Positions 31,401-43,313 of a stretch of DNA of 64,000 nucleotides are shown in pieces (position 1 is the stretch's first letter; every line of letters starts with the position of its first letter). The notes beneath the pieces were generated by a model that was given only the letters and a program-made list of their open reading frames with translations, had not been told where the DNA came from and made no database searches. Position numbers and translations under genes: made by a program. The stretch lies in contig CM023539.1 of the NCBI GenBank assembly GCA_013350335.1, positions 27,273,043 through 27,337,042 of the forward strand, read 5' to 3'. Source of the DNA: Chimonanthus salicifolius (Eukaryota > Streptophyta > Magnoliopsida > Laurales > Calycanthaceae).

Positions 31401-32774
31401 TTCCTCCATTTTTATCCATTTCTTAGCCTTCCATTTGATGGATTTTAGATCCATGGCCCAGAACATTTTTGGCCATGTTTAGTCTAAGAATGGATTCCAT
31501 ATCTTATCTTTAAAAATATAAACTCTTGTTTAAGAAATTCTTACCGCACCGACGACTCCTCCGGTCCTTCTTTCTTCTTTGTTTTCCTTAGCCCTTTCTC
31601 CTTCTTTCTCTTCTTGATGATCGGCTAGATGAGCTTGATCAATGGTGGGACATGCTTGGATTGGCTAAGATAGTGTTAGGTTTAGAGAGAGGGGAAGAGG
31701 GGGAGATGATGAAGAATGGTAACTCTTGATCTTCAAGAGTTGAATCCAAGATTCCACCTCTTTTCTTCTCTTCTTCTCTTCTTTTTTTCTTCTAAGTTTT
31801 CTTCACTTTCTCCTTGCAAGGTGAAAAAACGAATTTCCTTGTATGTGTGGAGGGCTAGAGTCAAATGGGTAGTTTGAAATGAGATGGAGGTGGTTGGAGT
31901 GGTCTTCACTCAAGCATTAACTTTCTCACCAACCAAGCATGGGTTGGCTTGACTTTGGTGGTGGTGGTTGAGATCCAACCACCATTCAAGCCCATGGTTT
32001 TAATTTGTGTTTTCTTGAGGTGGTTTGTGTTTGTAGGAGTGGTTTTGACCACTTAACCATTTGACCATTTTAATCTTAGGTTGATTAACTTAGATCACCT
32101 TGATCCCTTGATTAATTTAATTAATCACTTTTTATTTAATTTAATCCCATTAATTTCCCTCCATGATCCACCCATGGTTGACCAAGTCAACCATGGTGGT
32201 CGGCCCCACTACTCTTGGGTCCACACGCCACCTCAATGGGTGAGGTGGAGGTGGGCCCCATTGGCCATGTTGCCTTGGTCCATTTATCACCTAATTTAGG
32301 TGATTTAAATTTTATTAATTATATCCCTTTTATTGGATCATCATTGGGCCCATGGCCCAATTTGATTCTTGTCTTACCCATTTATCTTAGGGCTTAGTTA
32401 CCTTGTCCATTGGGTCCCACATGGCTCTTTGGCCCAAATTGACCAATTACATGTATCAATTTCAATTCAAGGTTTATTGGGTAACCATTGGGCCCATGGC
32501 CCAATTACATTCCCTCATTTTCCACTTACCTTAGGATTTGAACCGATTTTGATCCATTGGGCCCCACATGGCTATCGGGCCCACTTTGACCATCGTTGAC
32601 CCGATTAGTCCTCATTGACCCATTTAATGGATTTCATCCGACCCATGGCCCAATTGGGCCATCCTTGGGCCATTGTCCCAAAATTTGGTCCATTTGGCAT
32701 TTTATTACATCAAACTTCAATTTAAAATGAATAAATGCCAATATATATATTTATCAAAAATTCGGGTTATTACA
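28415..32774 (-). repeat. E1 5' LTR
   Basis: A 4360-bp LTR nearly identical to 18990-23352. It contains the same five stem-loops (near 30169, 30402, 30658, 31049, 31283), dyad repeat (29112-29275) and candidate intron boundaries (31544 and 28922). One stem-loop has lost a base in its loop (GCTAATGG against GCTACATGG). Confidence 0.95.
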
Positions 32775-32779
32775 CCTTT

Positions 32780-34362
32780 CAATATCAGTGTTGATACATA
32801 CATTCACACAGGTTTTGTACCATTTAGAAGATTCAACTCATCCTTCTGAAGGTAGGCACAAAACATGGATTATGGATCTCTCTCTGGATCCAAACTAATT
32901 CAAGTACCTTGAGCACATTTAATTTACTAATTCAAATATATTGCCCAAGTGTGTAATGTCATGAGATGTGGGATCTGCAGGCATTAGTAAATACAACGTG
33001 TATATGAACATAACTCATTCCACATAATGTGTAAAATAACGAATATTGGAATGAGACACTAAGCACACACATCATACATTTATTTCACATTTTGAATACA
33101 TTAATCATGCATATGGAAATGACGTATGACACTTCCTACACAGTCTCATGCTTGTTATCATGTTATGACCCAAAACGTGATAATCACTTTTACCATTCTT
33201 TCAAGCATACTCAAATGAGGTTCATTTCTTGAAAAGAGCTGGTATATAAATGGATTATAGATAAGCACATTTGATCATTTTGATCAACACTTTTGGTAAT
33301 TCATACCAAACCAAAAATCCATTTAAATACATAGAGCATGTTTCATTCCACAAGGGATAACTTGGAATGAAACGACACTGTGTATGTGTACCATATACAC
33401 CTTATACATGAGGTTATGCACACACTACATTCATTTCCTAAAGATGCACAAATCATATGGCATATGAAATGCAATGAGACAAGTATAATCCAATACTAGA
33501 GTGAAAACCTACATGTACATATGAATATCTGGCATAAAATCAATCCAACAATCAAACAAGAACATTGATTGAAGGCAAGATACAAGGTGATTCCAAAACA
33601 TGTTTCAAATGTGATACCAACAGTGGTATCCCTTCATACATTTGAACATAACATTTTGAAACTTGGAATCTAAGTCCACAATCCAGTGATAGCCTTTTAT
33701 CAAATCTGGTTTTAATTTTGGGTGCCTTCCCATTTGACTTTGTGAATCAAAGTTCCAGATTTTGTACCACAATGTTTGACATTACCTAAAAGGCAAACAT
33801 TCTTGGTACATGGCCACAAAGGATACTTGGAGGCCACTACCTTCATCAAGTTCCTTTACTCCATCCTCTTCTTCTCTTAGAGGATTTAGCTTGGACTTTT
33901 TCAATAGATGAACTGTAGTCAATCACCTATACTCTTAGTACACAAATTGGTCATGATAGGTGACGTCATCCATTGGGCTAGAAGAGGCAATTTTTCCGTG
34001 GATTCTTTCAACCTCTTATGTTATTTCACATTTTTCAAATATCTTAAGAATATATTATGAAACAGCACTGATGAATGCTACTTGTATTTGATTAAGGCAC
34101 ATAGTCATTTCATCACTAGTCCAAGCTCTTTGGACTTTGGGCTAAGTGGTTATGGAAGTTGAAGGTTTATCCAATACCTCTTCCATAGGGTTAGACCACT
34201 TTCTATTCACCTATTTCCAAACAAATTCATTGATAAAAACATTTAAAGTTTTTCATTCTATTTTTCATTATAAATGGAGGTTTGGAAATATCATGGCTCT
34301 CTCACAGTCATTGTTCCAACACAATCAACTCGGATATTTGGATCCTTATAAAAAGCACGAGA
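32780..34362 (-). other. C1 internal region downstream of the primer site
   Basis: Native C1 DNA between the right edge of E1 and the C1 primer site. It rejoins the segment ending at 18984 when E1 and one TSD are removed. No protein domain is recognised; the plus-strand frame at 34146-34466 crosses the LTR edge and is not credible. It is probably the long untranslated part of the element. Confidence 0.5.
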
Positions 34363-34373
34363 CTCTGATACCA
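34363..34373 (-). other. C1 primer-binding site (initiator Met tRNA)
   Basis: The minus strand reads TGGTATCAGAG, next to the right-hand LTR copy (34376-36138). It identifies that copy as the 5' LTR and C1 as a minus-strand element. Confidence 0.8.
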
Positions 34374-34375
34374 AA

Positions 34376-36138
34376 CGAAAGTCCCTTGGGAGCTAGAACA
34401 CGATTTGACCCTAGAGGGGGGTGCATAGGTCAATTCCAGTTTCCATGGTGTTTACAAATTTCTTGATTGCTTTAAATGCAGCGGAATGTCAATTTTAATC
34501 AAGAGATTTGTTTAGTGTGATAAGTTCTTTATAATTTCTTTAAACTATAACACTAAGTTTATAGCCCTTTGCATAATTCTTGACTATCGATGCTTGTGCA
34601 CAGTATGTTAAATAAGATAATCAACATGCAAAGTGATATGTTTTGAGAAGAGTACATAAACACTAAACATAAACACACAAATATCAAACACCATAAGACC
34701 AATTTATAGTGGTTCGGTTAGCCAACCTACATCCACTGTTAGGACTCGCTCAACCTTGAGCTATCCCCAAATCCATAAAGTGGGGACTTTCTCACAATTA
34801 GAGTAGGAATTCCACCTCACTCAATCGGCTGAGAATTCCACCCACCACTGTGCTAGAGACGACGCTCTAAAATTTTTTATAGTGGTTCCAGAGCCAATCC
34901 TCCTTAATCCACTTTCGGGACAAAGGTTTTAAATAAAAATTAAAACCAAGAAGCACTTGCCTTTGAAGCTATTTCTATCCAATGTGTGCTGACACTCCTC
35001 CTTAGAGTCATCGTAAAGCAATTACAATTCCAAGGTGACAAGGAAACTGGTTTTACCAAAGCTTTCCTAGTTTATTATCCTTTCCTCTCTCTCACAAACT
35101 CAATCCATATGATTGGTTGTATTAAATTCCCCAAGTGTAGCTACGAGAGAAAGAGTGATCCTTTTGTTGGCCTTTGTTTAAGCTCACTGATAATGATGAG
35201 GGTCCAACCGTTTTACAAAAGGATACCAACTCGTTGCATAAAGATTGGTTTTTATAGATACGGCAACCAGTTTCAGCAACGGTCATATATCGACAAGTCG
35301 GACGCACTGAGGAGTCGGTGACTAAAAATATTACCATTCAACAACCCGACTGTTGCGCATTAAATACACTCCCAACGATATAATCCATTCTTGGTCGACA
35401 TATCGGTGTCGCCGATGTGTCGACAGTCATGGCACCGATAGGTTGGTCCATACGAGAGGATCGGTCTGGGGCAACGCCATGCTGATAGAATTTCAAGAGA
35501 GAAACTAGTCTTACCCAGACTGACCTATCGCCCTTTATCCAGGGGTCGGTCCTCGTACTCTCGAGCGGTCATGAACTACCGATATGTCTGTTTTCTCGAG
35601 AGTCCACCTGAGTTCTAAGTTCCAGAACTCATAAGTCATCATCGAAGAGTCGTTGACCACGATGGGTCATTTTAGCCTTTCACCGAGGGGTCGGTGCATA
35701 CGAGACTCTCGATTAGAGGCACACCCAGAATGACAATTTTACGTTCGAGAACCTTTGTCAATCTGGTCGACCAGTCTTTCGACCATGATAGGTCGATCCT
35801 GTCTTCACTGAGGGATTGGTGAGAACGACTGGTCGATCTGACAGTGAACTTAATTCATATTTTCAAGTTGGGTTCCAATTCACTGTGAAGTTTCCTCTCT
35901 AGGCTTTTAATGATGTTACAATTTGTTCAACTAAGCCAAGGAATGGTCCTTTTGAGGTGTGGGTACCACCTAAAATTATCTATGGCTAAAATACATGTTT
36001 TGTGATTGCCATAATGATGAGCTTCAATCCGGTAGAGCATGATCTTCAATCTTGATCATCTTGAGTCTTCAAGCTTCTAGTAAGTGCTTTTTCCCGAGTC
36101 ATAAATTGACAAACTTAGGGACTCGGCAAGCCGTGTTA
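34376..36138 (-). repeat. C1 right copy (5' LTR)
   Basis: Partner of 10958-12748. In sense direction it begins TAACACGGCTTGCCGAG (TG changed to TA) and ends TCCCAAGGGACTTTCG. It includes the same GGTCGGTG-rich palindromic words and a TATA box at 35248-35257. The two copies differ clearly by substitutions and small indels, so C1 is much older than E1. Confidence 0.75.
35248..35257 (-). promoter_or_regulatory. TATA box of C1 5' LTR
   Basis: Minus-strand TATAAAAACC at the same LTR position as 11859-11868. Confidence 0.5.
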
Positions 36139-37450
36139 CTAATAACTACTACAAAGATCCCCAAATATGATCGAAAGATTCTATTCATCAACTCTATAAA
36201 TGTAGTCGGTGCATTCGTTGCCCCAAATGGCATTAGTAGGAACTCATAATGACCATATTGAGTCCTAAAAGCAGTGTAAGAGATATCCTCATCTCTAACC
36301 CTTAATTGATGGTAAACTGATCTCAAATCTATCTTCAAAAAACACTTGGCTCCCTTCAACTGATCAAACAGCTCATCTATCTGTGGCAACAGGTACTAGT
36401 TCTTAATTGTTACCCGATTCAACTACCTGTAATCTATACACATTTGAAGAGATCCATCATTCTTTTTGGCAGAAGAGTTGGCGTGCCCTAAGGAGAAGTA
36501 CCTGGGCGTATAAAGCCACTATTGCGCAACTCTTCCACTTGAGTACGTAATTCCCTTTGCTCTGAATGTGTCATCCTATACGGTGCTATGGAAATAGGCA
36601 ATGTTTCAGACTGTAGATGATCACAAACTCGATCTCTCGGCGTGGAGGTTGTCCACTAAGCTGATCTGAAAATACGTCTATAAAATGATACACCACCTGA
36701 GGTATCACTAAGTTTACACCATCATACATCTTCCCAACCCATACTAGCTACCATACTACCTAGATGCACACTAGGGCCAGAGTTTCTCACACTTAGTCCT
36801 TGAAAAGGTTTCAATTTCTCCAAAAATTGATATTTTCGGGAATGCCCTAAAATGGCTCTCTTATAACAGTCTAACACAATCCGATGGTTTAAAAGCCAAT
36901 CCATACCCAAAATGACGTCGAAACCAGTCATTTCTAACACTGGCAGATTAAAACTCATATTCTACCCACCGAAGTCGTACCACACAAGACTTACACACAT
37001 GGTCTACTAAAACCTCTCGCCCTAAAGGTGACTTTACCTTCAGTGGTTTATCCATAACTAGTGACTTCAAACCCAAAATTTCAACACACAGAAGAAATGA
37101 AAGAATGGAAGGTGCTAGTGTCAAACAACACATGGGCCAAAGAACTAAAAAACAGTAAAATACATTCCATCACAACGTGGTCCATAGGCTCATCATACAA
37201 TGCCCCCATCGTATAGACTCGTCCTTGAGTTGTCTGAAGATGTCCACACCCTCTACCTTGCTCGGGTCTCTGCTGCGCGCTACCGAGTGCTACTGAACTC
37301 CTGGAGTTTTGAGATGAACCCCTACTATGCGCAAGTTGCACAAAGGATTGTGCTTGCTTGACGTTCTGAGATGGCCCAGCGTTGTTTGCATTACCAGGAT
37401 TTGTGCAATCCTTTGCCAAATGCCCTAGCTGCCGACAGTTGGAGCACAAC
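36139..37450 (-). pseudogene. G3 chromovirus gag knuckle, protease and RT start
   Basis: The 5' half of decayed G3, minus strand. From high to low: CCHC knuckle CSNCRQLGHLAKDC (about 37405-37449), protease region (37081-37130, LFDTSTFHSFIS, where the usual DTGA is damaged to DTST), protease C-terminal flap region (36722-36958, with FDVILGMDWL), and reverse transcriptase fingers/palm (36139-36389, with [19 protein letters not shown]). Frameshifts and stops separate them. The RT continues at 10952 across the C1 insertion; the FIDD catalytic motif falls at the breakpoint and is degenerate. The gag N-terminal part is missing. Confidence 0.9.
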
Positions 37451-37851
37451 CACTCTCCAAGAATTTTATGGTTTGGAACTCAGTAAGAGTTATGATTTTA
37501 TTTTGGATTTGTGAGACTTGGACAATAAGTCCAAGCTATTGAGAAATTTGAGAATAATAGTTATTTTATTTCTATGGTTTGAGAATGTGAGCAAATATGT
37601 GAGATTAGAATTATTCATATGATGGACTTTGTTTTTTACAAGTGGTGGAATGATAATTTTTCTAGACCTTGTAATTTATTTAATGTTAAAGGGTTTGAAG
37701 AATTCGTTGGCATTGTAAATGTTCATGTTTTGACTTGAGAAAAATTTTGAACCATAAATTTGCAATGTAAGACCCATTTAGTGAACAGTTAATATTAAAC
37801 TTCTATAGAAATTCATGCCCTATTTAGGTGTTGGAAAAGCGAGGCGTGACA
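37451..37851 (-). repeat. G3 truncated 5' LTR
   Basis: On the minus strand it begins TGTCACGCCTCGCTTTTCC, a chromovirus-style LTR start, runs about 400 bp and is joined directly to the gag knuckle. A deletion therefore removed the rest of the LTR, the primer site and most of gag. Confidence 0.55.
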
Positions 37852-38451
37852 CAGCGAACATTGGTTGAACTCTACCACCAAGCATTCTGTTGTGCCCATC
37901 GGTTATGTTATGTCAGACCTAGCTAAATTTTTAAAGTTCCAGTCCAAAATGAAAACTAGATTCCGTCGTTCCATTAGGACCTAGACCACATTCGAAAAAT
38001 GAACTTGATTCCTCACCCTAATCAAGAGAACCCCCAAGAAATGAAACCCCTCGTCCTGAACAAGAACATTCCTATCAAGAAGACCAAGCAGGACCCCTCT
38101 CCTCTTCCTATCCTCCTCACAGTGACTTCCTTGAACATAACTCTACCAAACTTGAGCATAGTCAACATGAAATTGTTCAAGGACAGGATACCATTCTTTG
38201 TAGACAGGAGGAACTGAGTCGTGTCCAAAACAAACTTCTTCACAAAAGGACAAGTGTAACACCTCGGAATTTTATATTACTTATATTTATGAAATTTGCC
38301 ATTTATTGGATAAGGTTACAATTGGAACAATTGGGTAAGATATATTCAATTGGGTCAAAATTGCTAATTGGGTCAAAATGTCCAATTGGGACCCATTGGG
38401 GCGTGTTTGACTTGGTTGACCACCAAATGAGTTGAGCTAAATTAAATGAGT

Positions 38452-38640
38452 CGAGACGTACGGTTTGTATTTCAAATGTAAATTCAAATAACGAGACGTA
38501 CGGTTTGTATTTCAAATTCGAATTCAAATAAACGAGACGTACGGTTTATATCTCAAATTCAAATTCAAACGACGGGACGTACGATTGATATTTCAAATCC
38601 AAATTCAAACAAAAGAAAGACGGTTTACATTTTGAATGTA
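38452..38640 (+). repeat. GACGTACGGTTTG tandem repeat in S2
   Basis: Four to five units of about 42 bp: GAGACGTACGGTTTGTATTTC followed by AAATTCAAATTCAAA. Degenerate TTTAAAATTCAAA text continues to about 39180. Each of the first units contains a GACGTAC palindromic core. Confidence 0.8.
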
Positions 38641-39468
38641 AAGGGATGGACGGCTCCATGTTTAAAATTTAAATGAAGGAGATGGACTCAATATTTGAAA
38701 TTCAAGTAAAGGGAATATGTTTAAAATTCAAAATAAAGGGAGTGGACGGTTTCATGTTTGAATTTCAAACAAATAAGATGGAGGAAGCTATGTTTAAATT
38801 CAAGTTAATGGTACATGATGGAGAGATGGAAGGATATAGGTTTGTTTCAAATTCAAAGGCAATGGATACACGTTGGAAAGATGAGGGAGGTTTAAAGTTT
38901 AAATTGAAACAAATGAGTTGTGTTTAATATTTGAATTTCAAACAAATGGAATACGTTTGAAATTCAAATGGGATGGACGGTTTTTAATATTAGAGATTCA
39001 AACAAAAGAAATGGAAGAGCTAGAATTGATACACGTTGGAGCTGGTTGTAAAATTTGAAATTCAAAGCAAATGAAGATGTTTATGGATTGGCTTATTTCA
39101 AAATCAAGACAAGGATGCTCATAGAAAGATAATGAGATGGTTTTACATTTAAAATTTTCAAAATTCAAATGACTCACACGTTGGAGTCTTGAGAATCTAT
39201 CTCATGTAAAGATAGGAAAGATAACCCCAATTGACCATCTCTCCCTCACACTCTACCTAGGACGGCCAACAATCTAAGAGGAAAGATCAAAGACTTGGAG
39301 TAATTTTTATCATCTCAAGGTTTCCTATCTCTCAAATCTATACCCTAGCTGAACCACCTCAAGGACTGCAACAAGATCAATCTCAGTTAAAGGAGAAGAA
39401 GAAAGGACTAAGAAAGGAACGGAAGAGCAAACCGGAGCAAAGACCAAATCGGTGGAGTCACAGAAACG

Positions 39469-41207
39469 GTAAGTGTTCTACAATTTTTAGTTAGTAAGAT
39501 AAGCCAAAGAAGCATGATCAGTTCCTTGAACATCCAAATCTTAAAAAGGGATGTACAAAACCATTGAGCATGAAAAGGAGGTGATTAGGTTTGGTCATGA
39601 GGATTGGCCAAACCCATCAAAGAATATGATCACGGCTTAGGATGTCCAAAGGAAGAGGTAAAGGGTCATGGCCGAACCCAATGGAAGAAAATGAATGGTT
39701 AATAATGTTTAAAAGGAGTAGGAATTGGGTCATAGGGTTCGGCCACCTTGGATGGCCGAAGCCCATGAAAGAATATGGAACCTTTTTTATGGTTTTTGAG
39801 GGATAAAAACCATACTAGGTTTTGGAGGTTTAAAGGGTTTTTAAAGGGAGTTAAGGTTACTATTTTGGACCAGTTATTACATGGCTGAAACATGCTGGTC
39901 ATAGACCATGGAAAAATAATGGAGTAATTGGGTTAAGAGAACCATAGGGTTCGGCCATGTGTATGGCCGAACCCCATGGACTGTTTTCATGGGTTAAGTT
40001 AAAGTAAGAACATGGTTGAAATTTATGGACTATGATGTGCTTTGCTTAAGAATTATACATGTTGATTTATGGACTTATTATAGGTAATTAATCAGCCATC
40101 ATGGATGATGGAAAGTGGAACAAGAACCGGTTTGGTGAGGTTCGGCCATGAAGTATGGCCGAACCCCACTAATGGTTATTAGTGGCTTAAATGTGTAATT
40201 AATAATGTGATTGAAGTGGTATTTAAGAATGATTCAAGGGATCAAATTGTGATGGTGAGGTTCGGCCATGTTGTATGGCCGAACCCCACCAAGTGGATTG
40301 GTTATGGTTATTTATTTTTAAGTAAAAATTAGACAAAGGTTAGTATAGTGGCATAATGGTAAATATAGATGAAATGACCAAAGGATTGGAAATATGGGCT
40401 GAAACCAAAGTGGTAAGGTTCGGCCATGTTGTATGGCCGAACCCTACCAAGGTTCTTTGGGAAGTTTGAGTTAATTGAATGGTTTTAGTTAAATAAAAAG
40501 AGAGACCAAAAAGTTAAGTGGGTGAGGTTCGGCCATGGGGTATGGTCGAACCCCACAAAGTGGATTTTTTGGGATTTAGACTAAGTTGGAATCACATGGT
40601 TAAGAGGTTGATTTGCTGTTATAAAAATAGGGCCACGGGACTTGCTTGAACGGCGTACAAGTTGTAAACGGGGAGACAGTTCAAAAGAAGGGTCAAACTA
40701 AGTGAACATTAAGTAGGTTTTCCTACCTCTTTGTAACCACTCTCATATGTGTTTATCATGATTTTTATGAGTAGTTTATGTTAATGTATTATGTTCAAAA
40801 TGAGATTATGAAATGCTAGAATATATTTCCAAATGGCATGTTTCATGTATTCGTTGTCATCTCATGCATGGCATGGGGTGGTGGTTATGTAGTCGGAGGG
40901 TCCACACTACGTCGGGGCGTCCGAAAAACCTGTGTGGTGGTATCTTGATAATAAGAATTCCCATCAAGGGAAATCGGAGGGTCCACACTCCGTCGGGGCG
41001 TCAGAACAACCAATGTGGAGGGAGGCTGTGTATATTTGTGATGGGTGGGACTCATTACATTTGCATCACATACATAACAATGTTTTTGTAAGATTTTGAT
41101 GATACGTACCTTTATATTATTCGCATATTTTATACTCTAACCTTGTGGTAGCCCTAATCGAAACACCTACTGGGCGTGTTGGTCTAACGCCCTACCTCTA
41201 TCCTTAG
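39469..41207 (+). other. Putative LTR intron (S2)
   Basis: Donor CAGAAACG|GTAAGTGTT at 39469 and acceptor CCCTACCTCTATCCTTAG ending at 41207, followed by TGGATGATGCAGG. The sequence before the donor (GGTGGAGTCACAGAAACG) matches the D1 exon-like region in style. Confidence 0.45.
39738..40553. repeat. Array of GGTTCGGCCAT stem-loops in S2
   Basis: Six clear copies near 39738, 39946, 40138, 40258, 40418 and 40526. Stems are mostly perfect (GGTTCGGCCAT / ATGGCCGAACC); loops vary (GTTGT, GAAGT, GTGT, GGGGT). A decayed copy may lie near 39594. Confidence 0.9.
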
Positions 41208-42093
41208 TGGATGATGCAGGAAAGGGGAAAGACGAGGATTGTGAAGGAACCCAAGATAGGAGCTTGGGCTTTTGAAAGGATTAATTATGGATTGATATAT
41301 GGACCTTTTATTTATGTTTATTGGACAATGTAATTTGACAGATTGATGACTTTGGGCATGTAATAATTAGTTAAATAATTGCTATGGTTTGGATTGATGA
41401 TTATGTTAAGGTAACTATGGAAAAATGACAATGTACCAAGCTATCTAATAAAATGGTGCAATCATAGGTTCCATTATAATTTGCAGTTAGATTAAGTGTT
41501 ATTCCGCTATGGTTATACTTTATTATGTGAGAACCATTCTCATGAACTTAGTCAATGCTCACGTATGTTGGGCCAGTTAAGGGTCAGACTTTAGAAGTCC
41601 GGACTTAACTCGCGTCGTGATATTCCGACCTAATCACTTGTTTATTTATTTAAAAAAAAAAAAATTACTCTGATTTTTAGAGTGAAAAGGGTGGGGTGTT
41701 ACAACAAGGGTGGAAAAGACACAATAGAAAAGCAAGAGGTTTATGCGCAGCATCGCTCCATCCTGTAGCTCTTCAGATGATGTTGCTCCTTCACCTCCTC
41801 AAGAATAGATTTCTAGGAGTTGGGATGTAATTAGCTTTTGAAAATTGATGGATATTTACATGTTTATGTTTTGTACGACAGTTTTAAACTCTTGGTTCTT
41901 AATGGTAGTTTATTTTATGAGTTTCTATTGTGGTGCTTGAATGGTAAATGATTGAATGTTCATATGCGATGTGTCACTTTCATGGATATTTAGCCGATTC
42001 TATGAGATTGGATCATTCATTGTTTTCATGAAAGATTATCTGAGATTAGTTAAGAATGATTAAATGTCATGGGTTAATTTTATGCATGATACC

Positions 42094-43302
42094 AATGTTA
42101 TCAAACCAGGCTCAGCCCGCGGGTTGACCTGCGGTTCAACCATAACTGGCTATTTAAAGGGTCGGGTCGATTTAGAACCCGTATGGGTTTTAAACCCGTA
42201 AATACCCTTCTTGACCGTGGTTCAACCCGGGTTTTCGCATAAACTCGAAGACCCGTTTTCATGTAAAACTCGTATCTGGAATAAAAAAAAAATTAAACAC
42301 AGTGGAATGCGAATGGACTATTGATGGAATGTAAAAATTGGAAAACAACAGTAAGGGTTTTCGTTTCTTGGATTTCTTCATCTCTTCTTCTCTTTTTCTT
42401 CATTTCTTCTTCTTCCATTTTTAGTTTCCCCTCATCTCTTCTTCTTCCATTTCCAGTTTCCCTTCGCCTTGGATTAGGGCCGGCTGCACTGAGAGAAAGG
42501 GAGATGAGATTAAGGTCGGCTGCACTATGAGAAAGGGAGATGAGATTATTAAGGCTGGTTGTAGAGAAAAGGAGAGAGTGTATAGGGTTTTAACTTTTAG
42601 ATTTTAATGAAATTCCAAATTCATCCATGTCTCTTTACCAAAACAAGTGTGGTTCAGGATTTTTTTTTTTTGAGAAAATGAAATTTGTTTTTAAACTTTT
42701 TCAAATAATGTAAATTTATCAAATGAATAATTGAAATAAAAAATATGACTACATTTGGTGTATTTTGTCTTTTAATTATTTTAAGATGATTCGTTAAAAA
42801 ATAATGTTGGATTAAAATTAGATATGGCAAACCACAAATACATCAAAATTTAAACATAGAATTAAATTTTTAATCATTTGATTTTATTAGTCAAAGTCAC
42901 ATTTTAATTAAAGAACTATTTTTTACTCAAAACTTTATTTCAACCCATTAATTAAATTTTATTTAATATTATTTATAATATAATATTGATGGCATGGGTT
43001 TGACCGAATTTGAACCCAATATTTCATTGAAACAGTTCACTTGACGAGCCAATTTTTAAAACATTGGACAAAATAGTTGTCATCATTCTCAACCACTAAA
43101 ATATATATTGATAAAATAATTTTTTATATAAAATTTTATTTCAACTCATTTATTAAACTTTAGTTAATAATTTATAATATTTATAATATTATATTAATGA
43201 CATGGGTTTGACCGGGTTTGACTACAGGTCAACCCAGTTGAACCTTATTTAACACACCCTTCCTCTAAGACAGGTTGTTCAATGGGCCGGGTTTTAAAAC
43301 AG
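42094..43302. mobile_element. Mutator-like non-autonomous transposon
   Basis: A 1209-bp element flanked by an 11-bp direct repeat TGCATGATACC (42083-42093 and 43303-43313), in the 9-11-bp range typical of Mutator-like elements. The termini are inverted repeats: AATGTTATCAAACCAGGCTC on the left, ACTGTTTTAAAACCCGGCCC on the right (reverse complement), about 15 of 20 matching. Subterminal sequence is rich in GGGTTGACC / GGTTCAACC words. No transposase is present. The right part contains a duplicated block (about 42905-43055 and 43110-43260). Confidence 0.8.
42321..42600 (+). other. Pyrimidine-rich leader-like insert inside the Mutator-like element
   Basis: A CTTCTTC-rich tract followed by two direct copies of GGCTGCACT.TGAGAAAGGGAGATGAGATTA. 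A 69-codon frame exists but is mainly a translation of the TTC-rich tract. It looks like a plant 5' leader and may be captured host DNA. I do not support it as a gene. Confidence 0.3.
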
Positions 43303-43313
43303 TGCATGATACC

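Larger units (their letters stand above)
18990..32774 (-). mobile_element. E1: young, complete Tekay-like Ty3/gypsy retrotransposon
   Basis: A 13.8-kb element in minus orientation: 5' LTR 28415-32774, primer site, about 510-bp leader, gag-pol frame 27902-23415, polypurine tract, 3' LTR 18990-23352. Both LTRs begin TGTAACGCCCC and end TTATTACA on the plus strand. A perfect TSD, CCTTT, lies at 18985-18989 and 32775-32779. The two LTRs differ by roughly 20 substitutions and a few 1-2 base indels over about 4.36 kb (counted by eye), which indicates a recent insertion. The C-terminal chromodomain and integrase style place it among chromoviruses; Tekay (Del) is the best fit. Confidence 0.95.
10958..36138 (-). 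mobile_element. C1: copia/SIRE-like non-autonomous LTR element with nested insertions
   Basis: Two related copies of about 1.8 kb (10958-12748 and 34376-36138) flank about 3.9 kb of native internal sequence once the nested D1 and E1 are removed. On the minus strand there is an initiator-Met tRNA primer site beside the right copy and an AAAGGGGGAG polypurine tract beside the left copy. The element sits inside the G3 reverse transcriptase: the flanks CACTA and TAATAACTAC rejoin coding sequence, with CTAA(A/T) duplicated at both edges. LTR ends are eroded. No reverse transcriptase or integrase was found in its own internal DNA, so I infer a non-autonomous (LARD-like) element. The SIRE-type assignment rests on LTR style only. 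Confidence 0.7.
38255..41703 (+). mobile_element. Solo LTR S2 of a Tekay-like gypsy element
   Basis: A 3449-bp LTR from TGTAACACCTCGG to GGTGTTACA, flanked by a perfect TSD ACAAG (38250-38254 and 41704-41708), with no internal region. It carries a tandem repeat near its start, about six stem-loops, two GGAGGGTCCACACTCCGTCGG dyads and the acceptor-like block. It interrupts the L2 reading frame. Confidence 0.92.
38022..41808 (+). pseudogene. L2 protein C-terminal remnant, split by solo LTR S2
   Basis: An open frame runs 38022-38254 and, after removal of S2 and one TSD copy, continues from 41709 to a final TAG at 41806-41808, with one in-frame stop near 41730. It is hydrophilic, rich in Gln, Glu, His and Ser, with strings such as ETPRPEQEHSYQED, HEIVQGQDTILCRQEELSRV and APSCSSSDDVAPSPPQE. 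It may be the coiled-coil-like tail of a plant transposon-encoded protein (gag-like). No catalytic motif is visible. A different frame at 37999-38217 is probably a shadow. Confidence 0.4.

Noticed and set aside
34146..34466. 106-residue plus-strand frame.
   Set aside because: It crosses the C1 primer site and LTR boundary on the opposite strand to the element.
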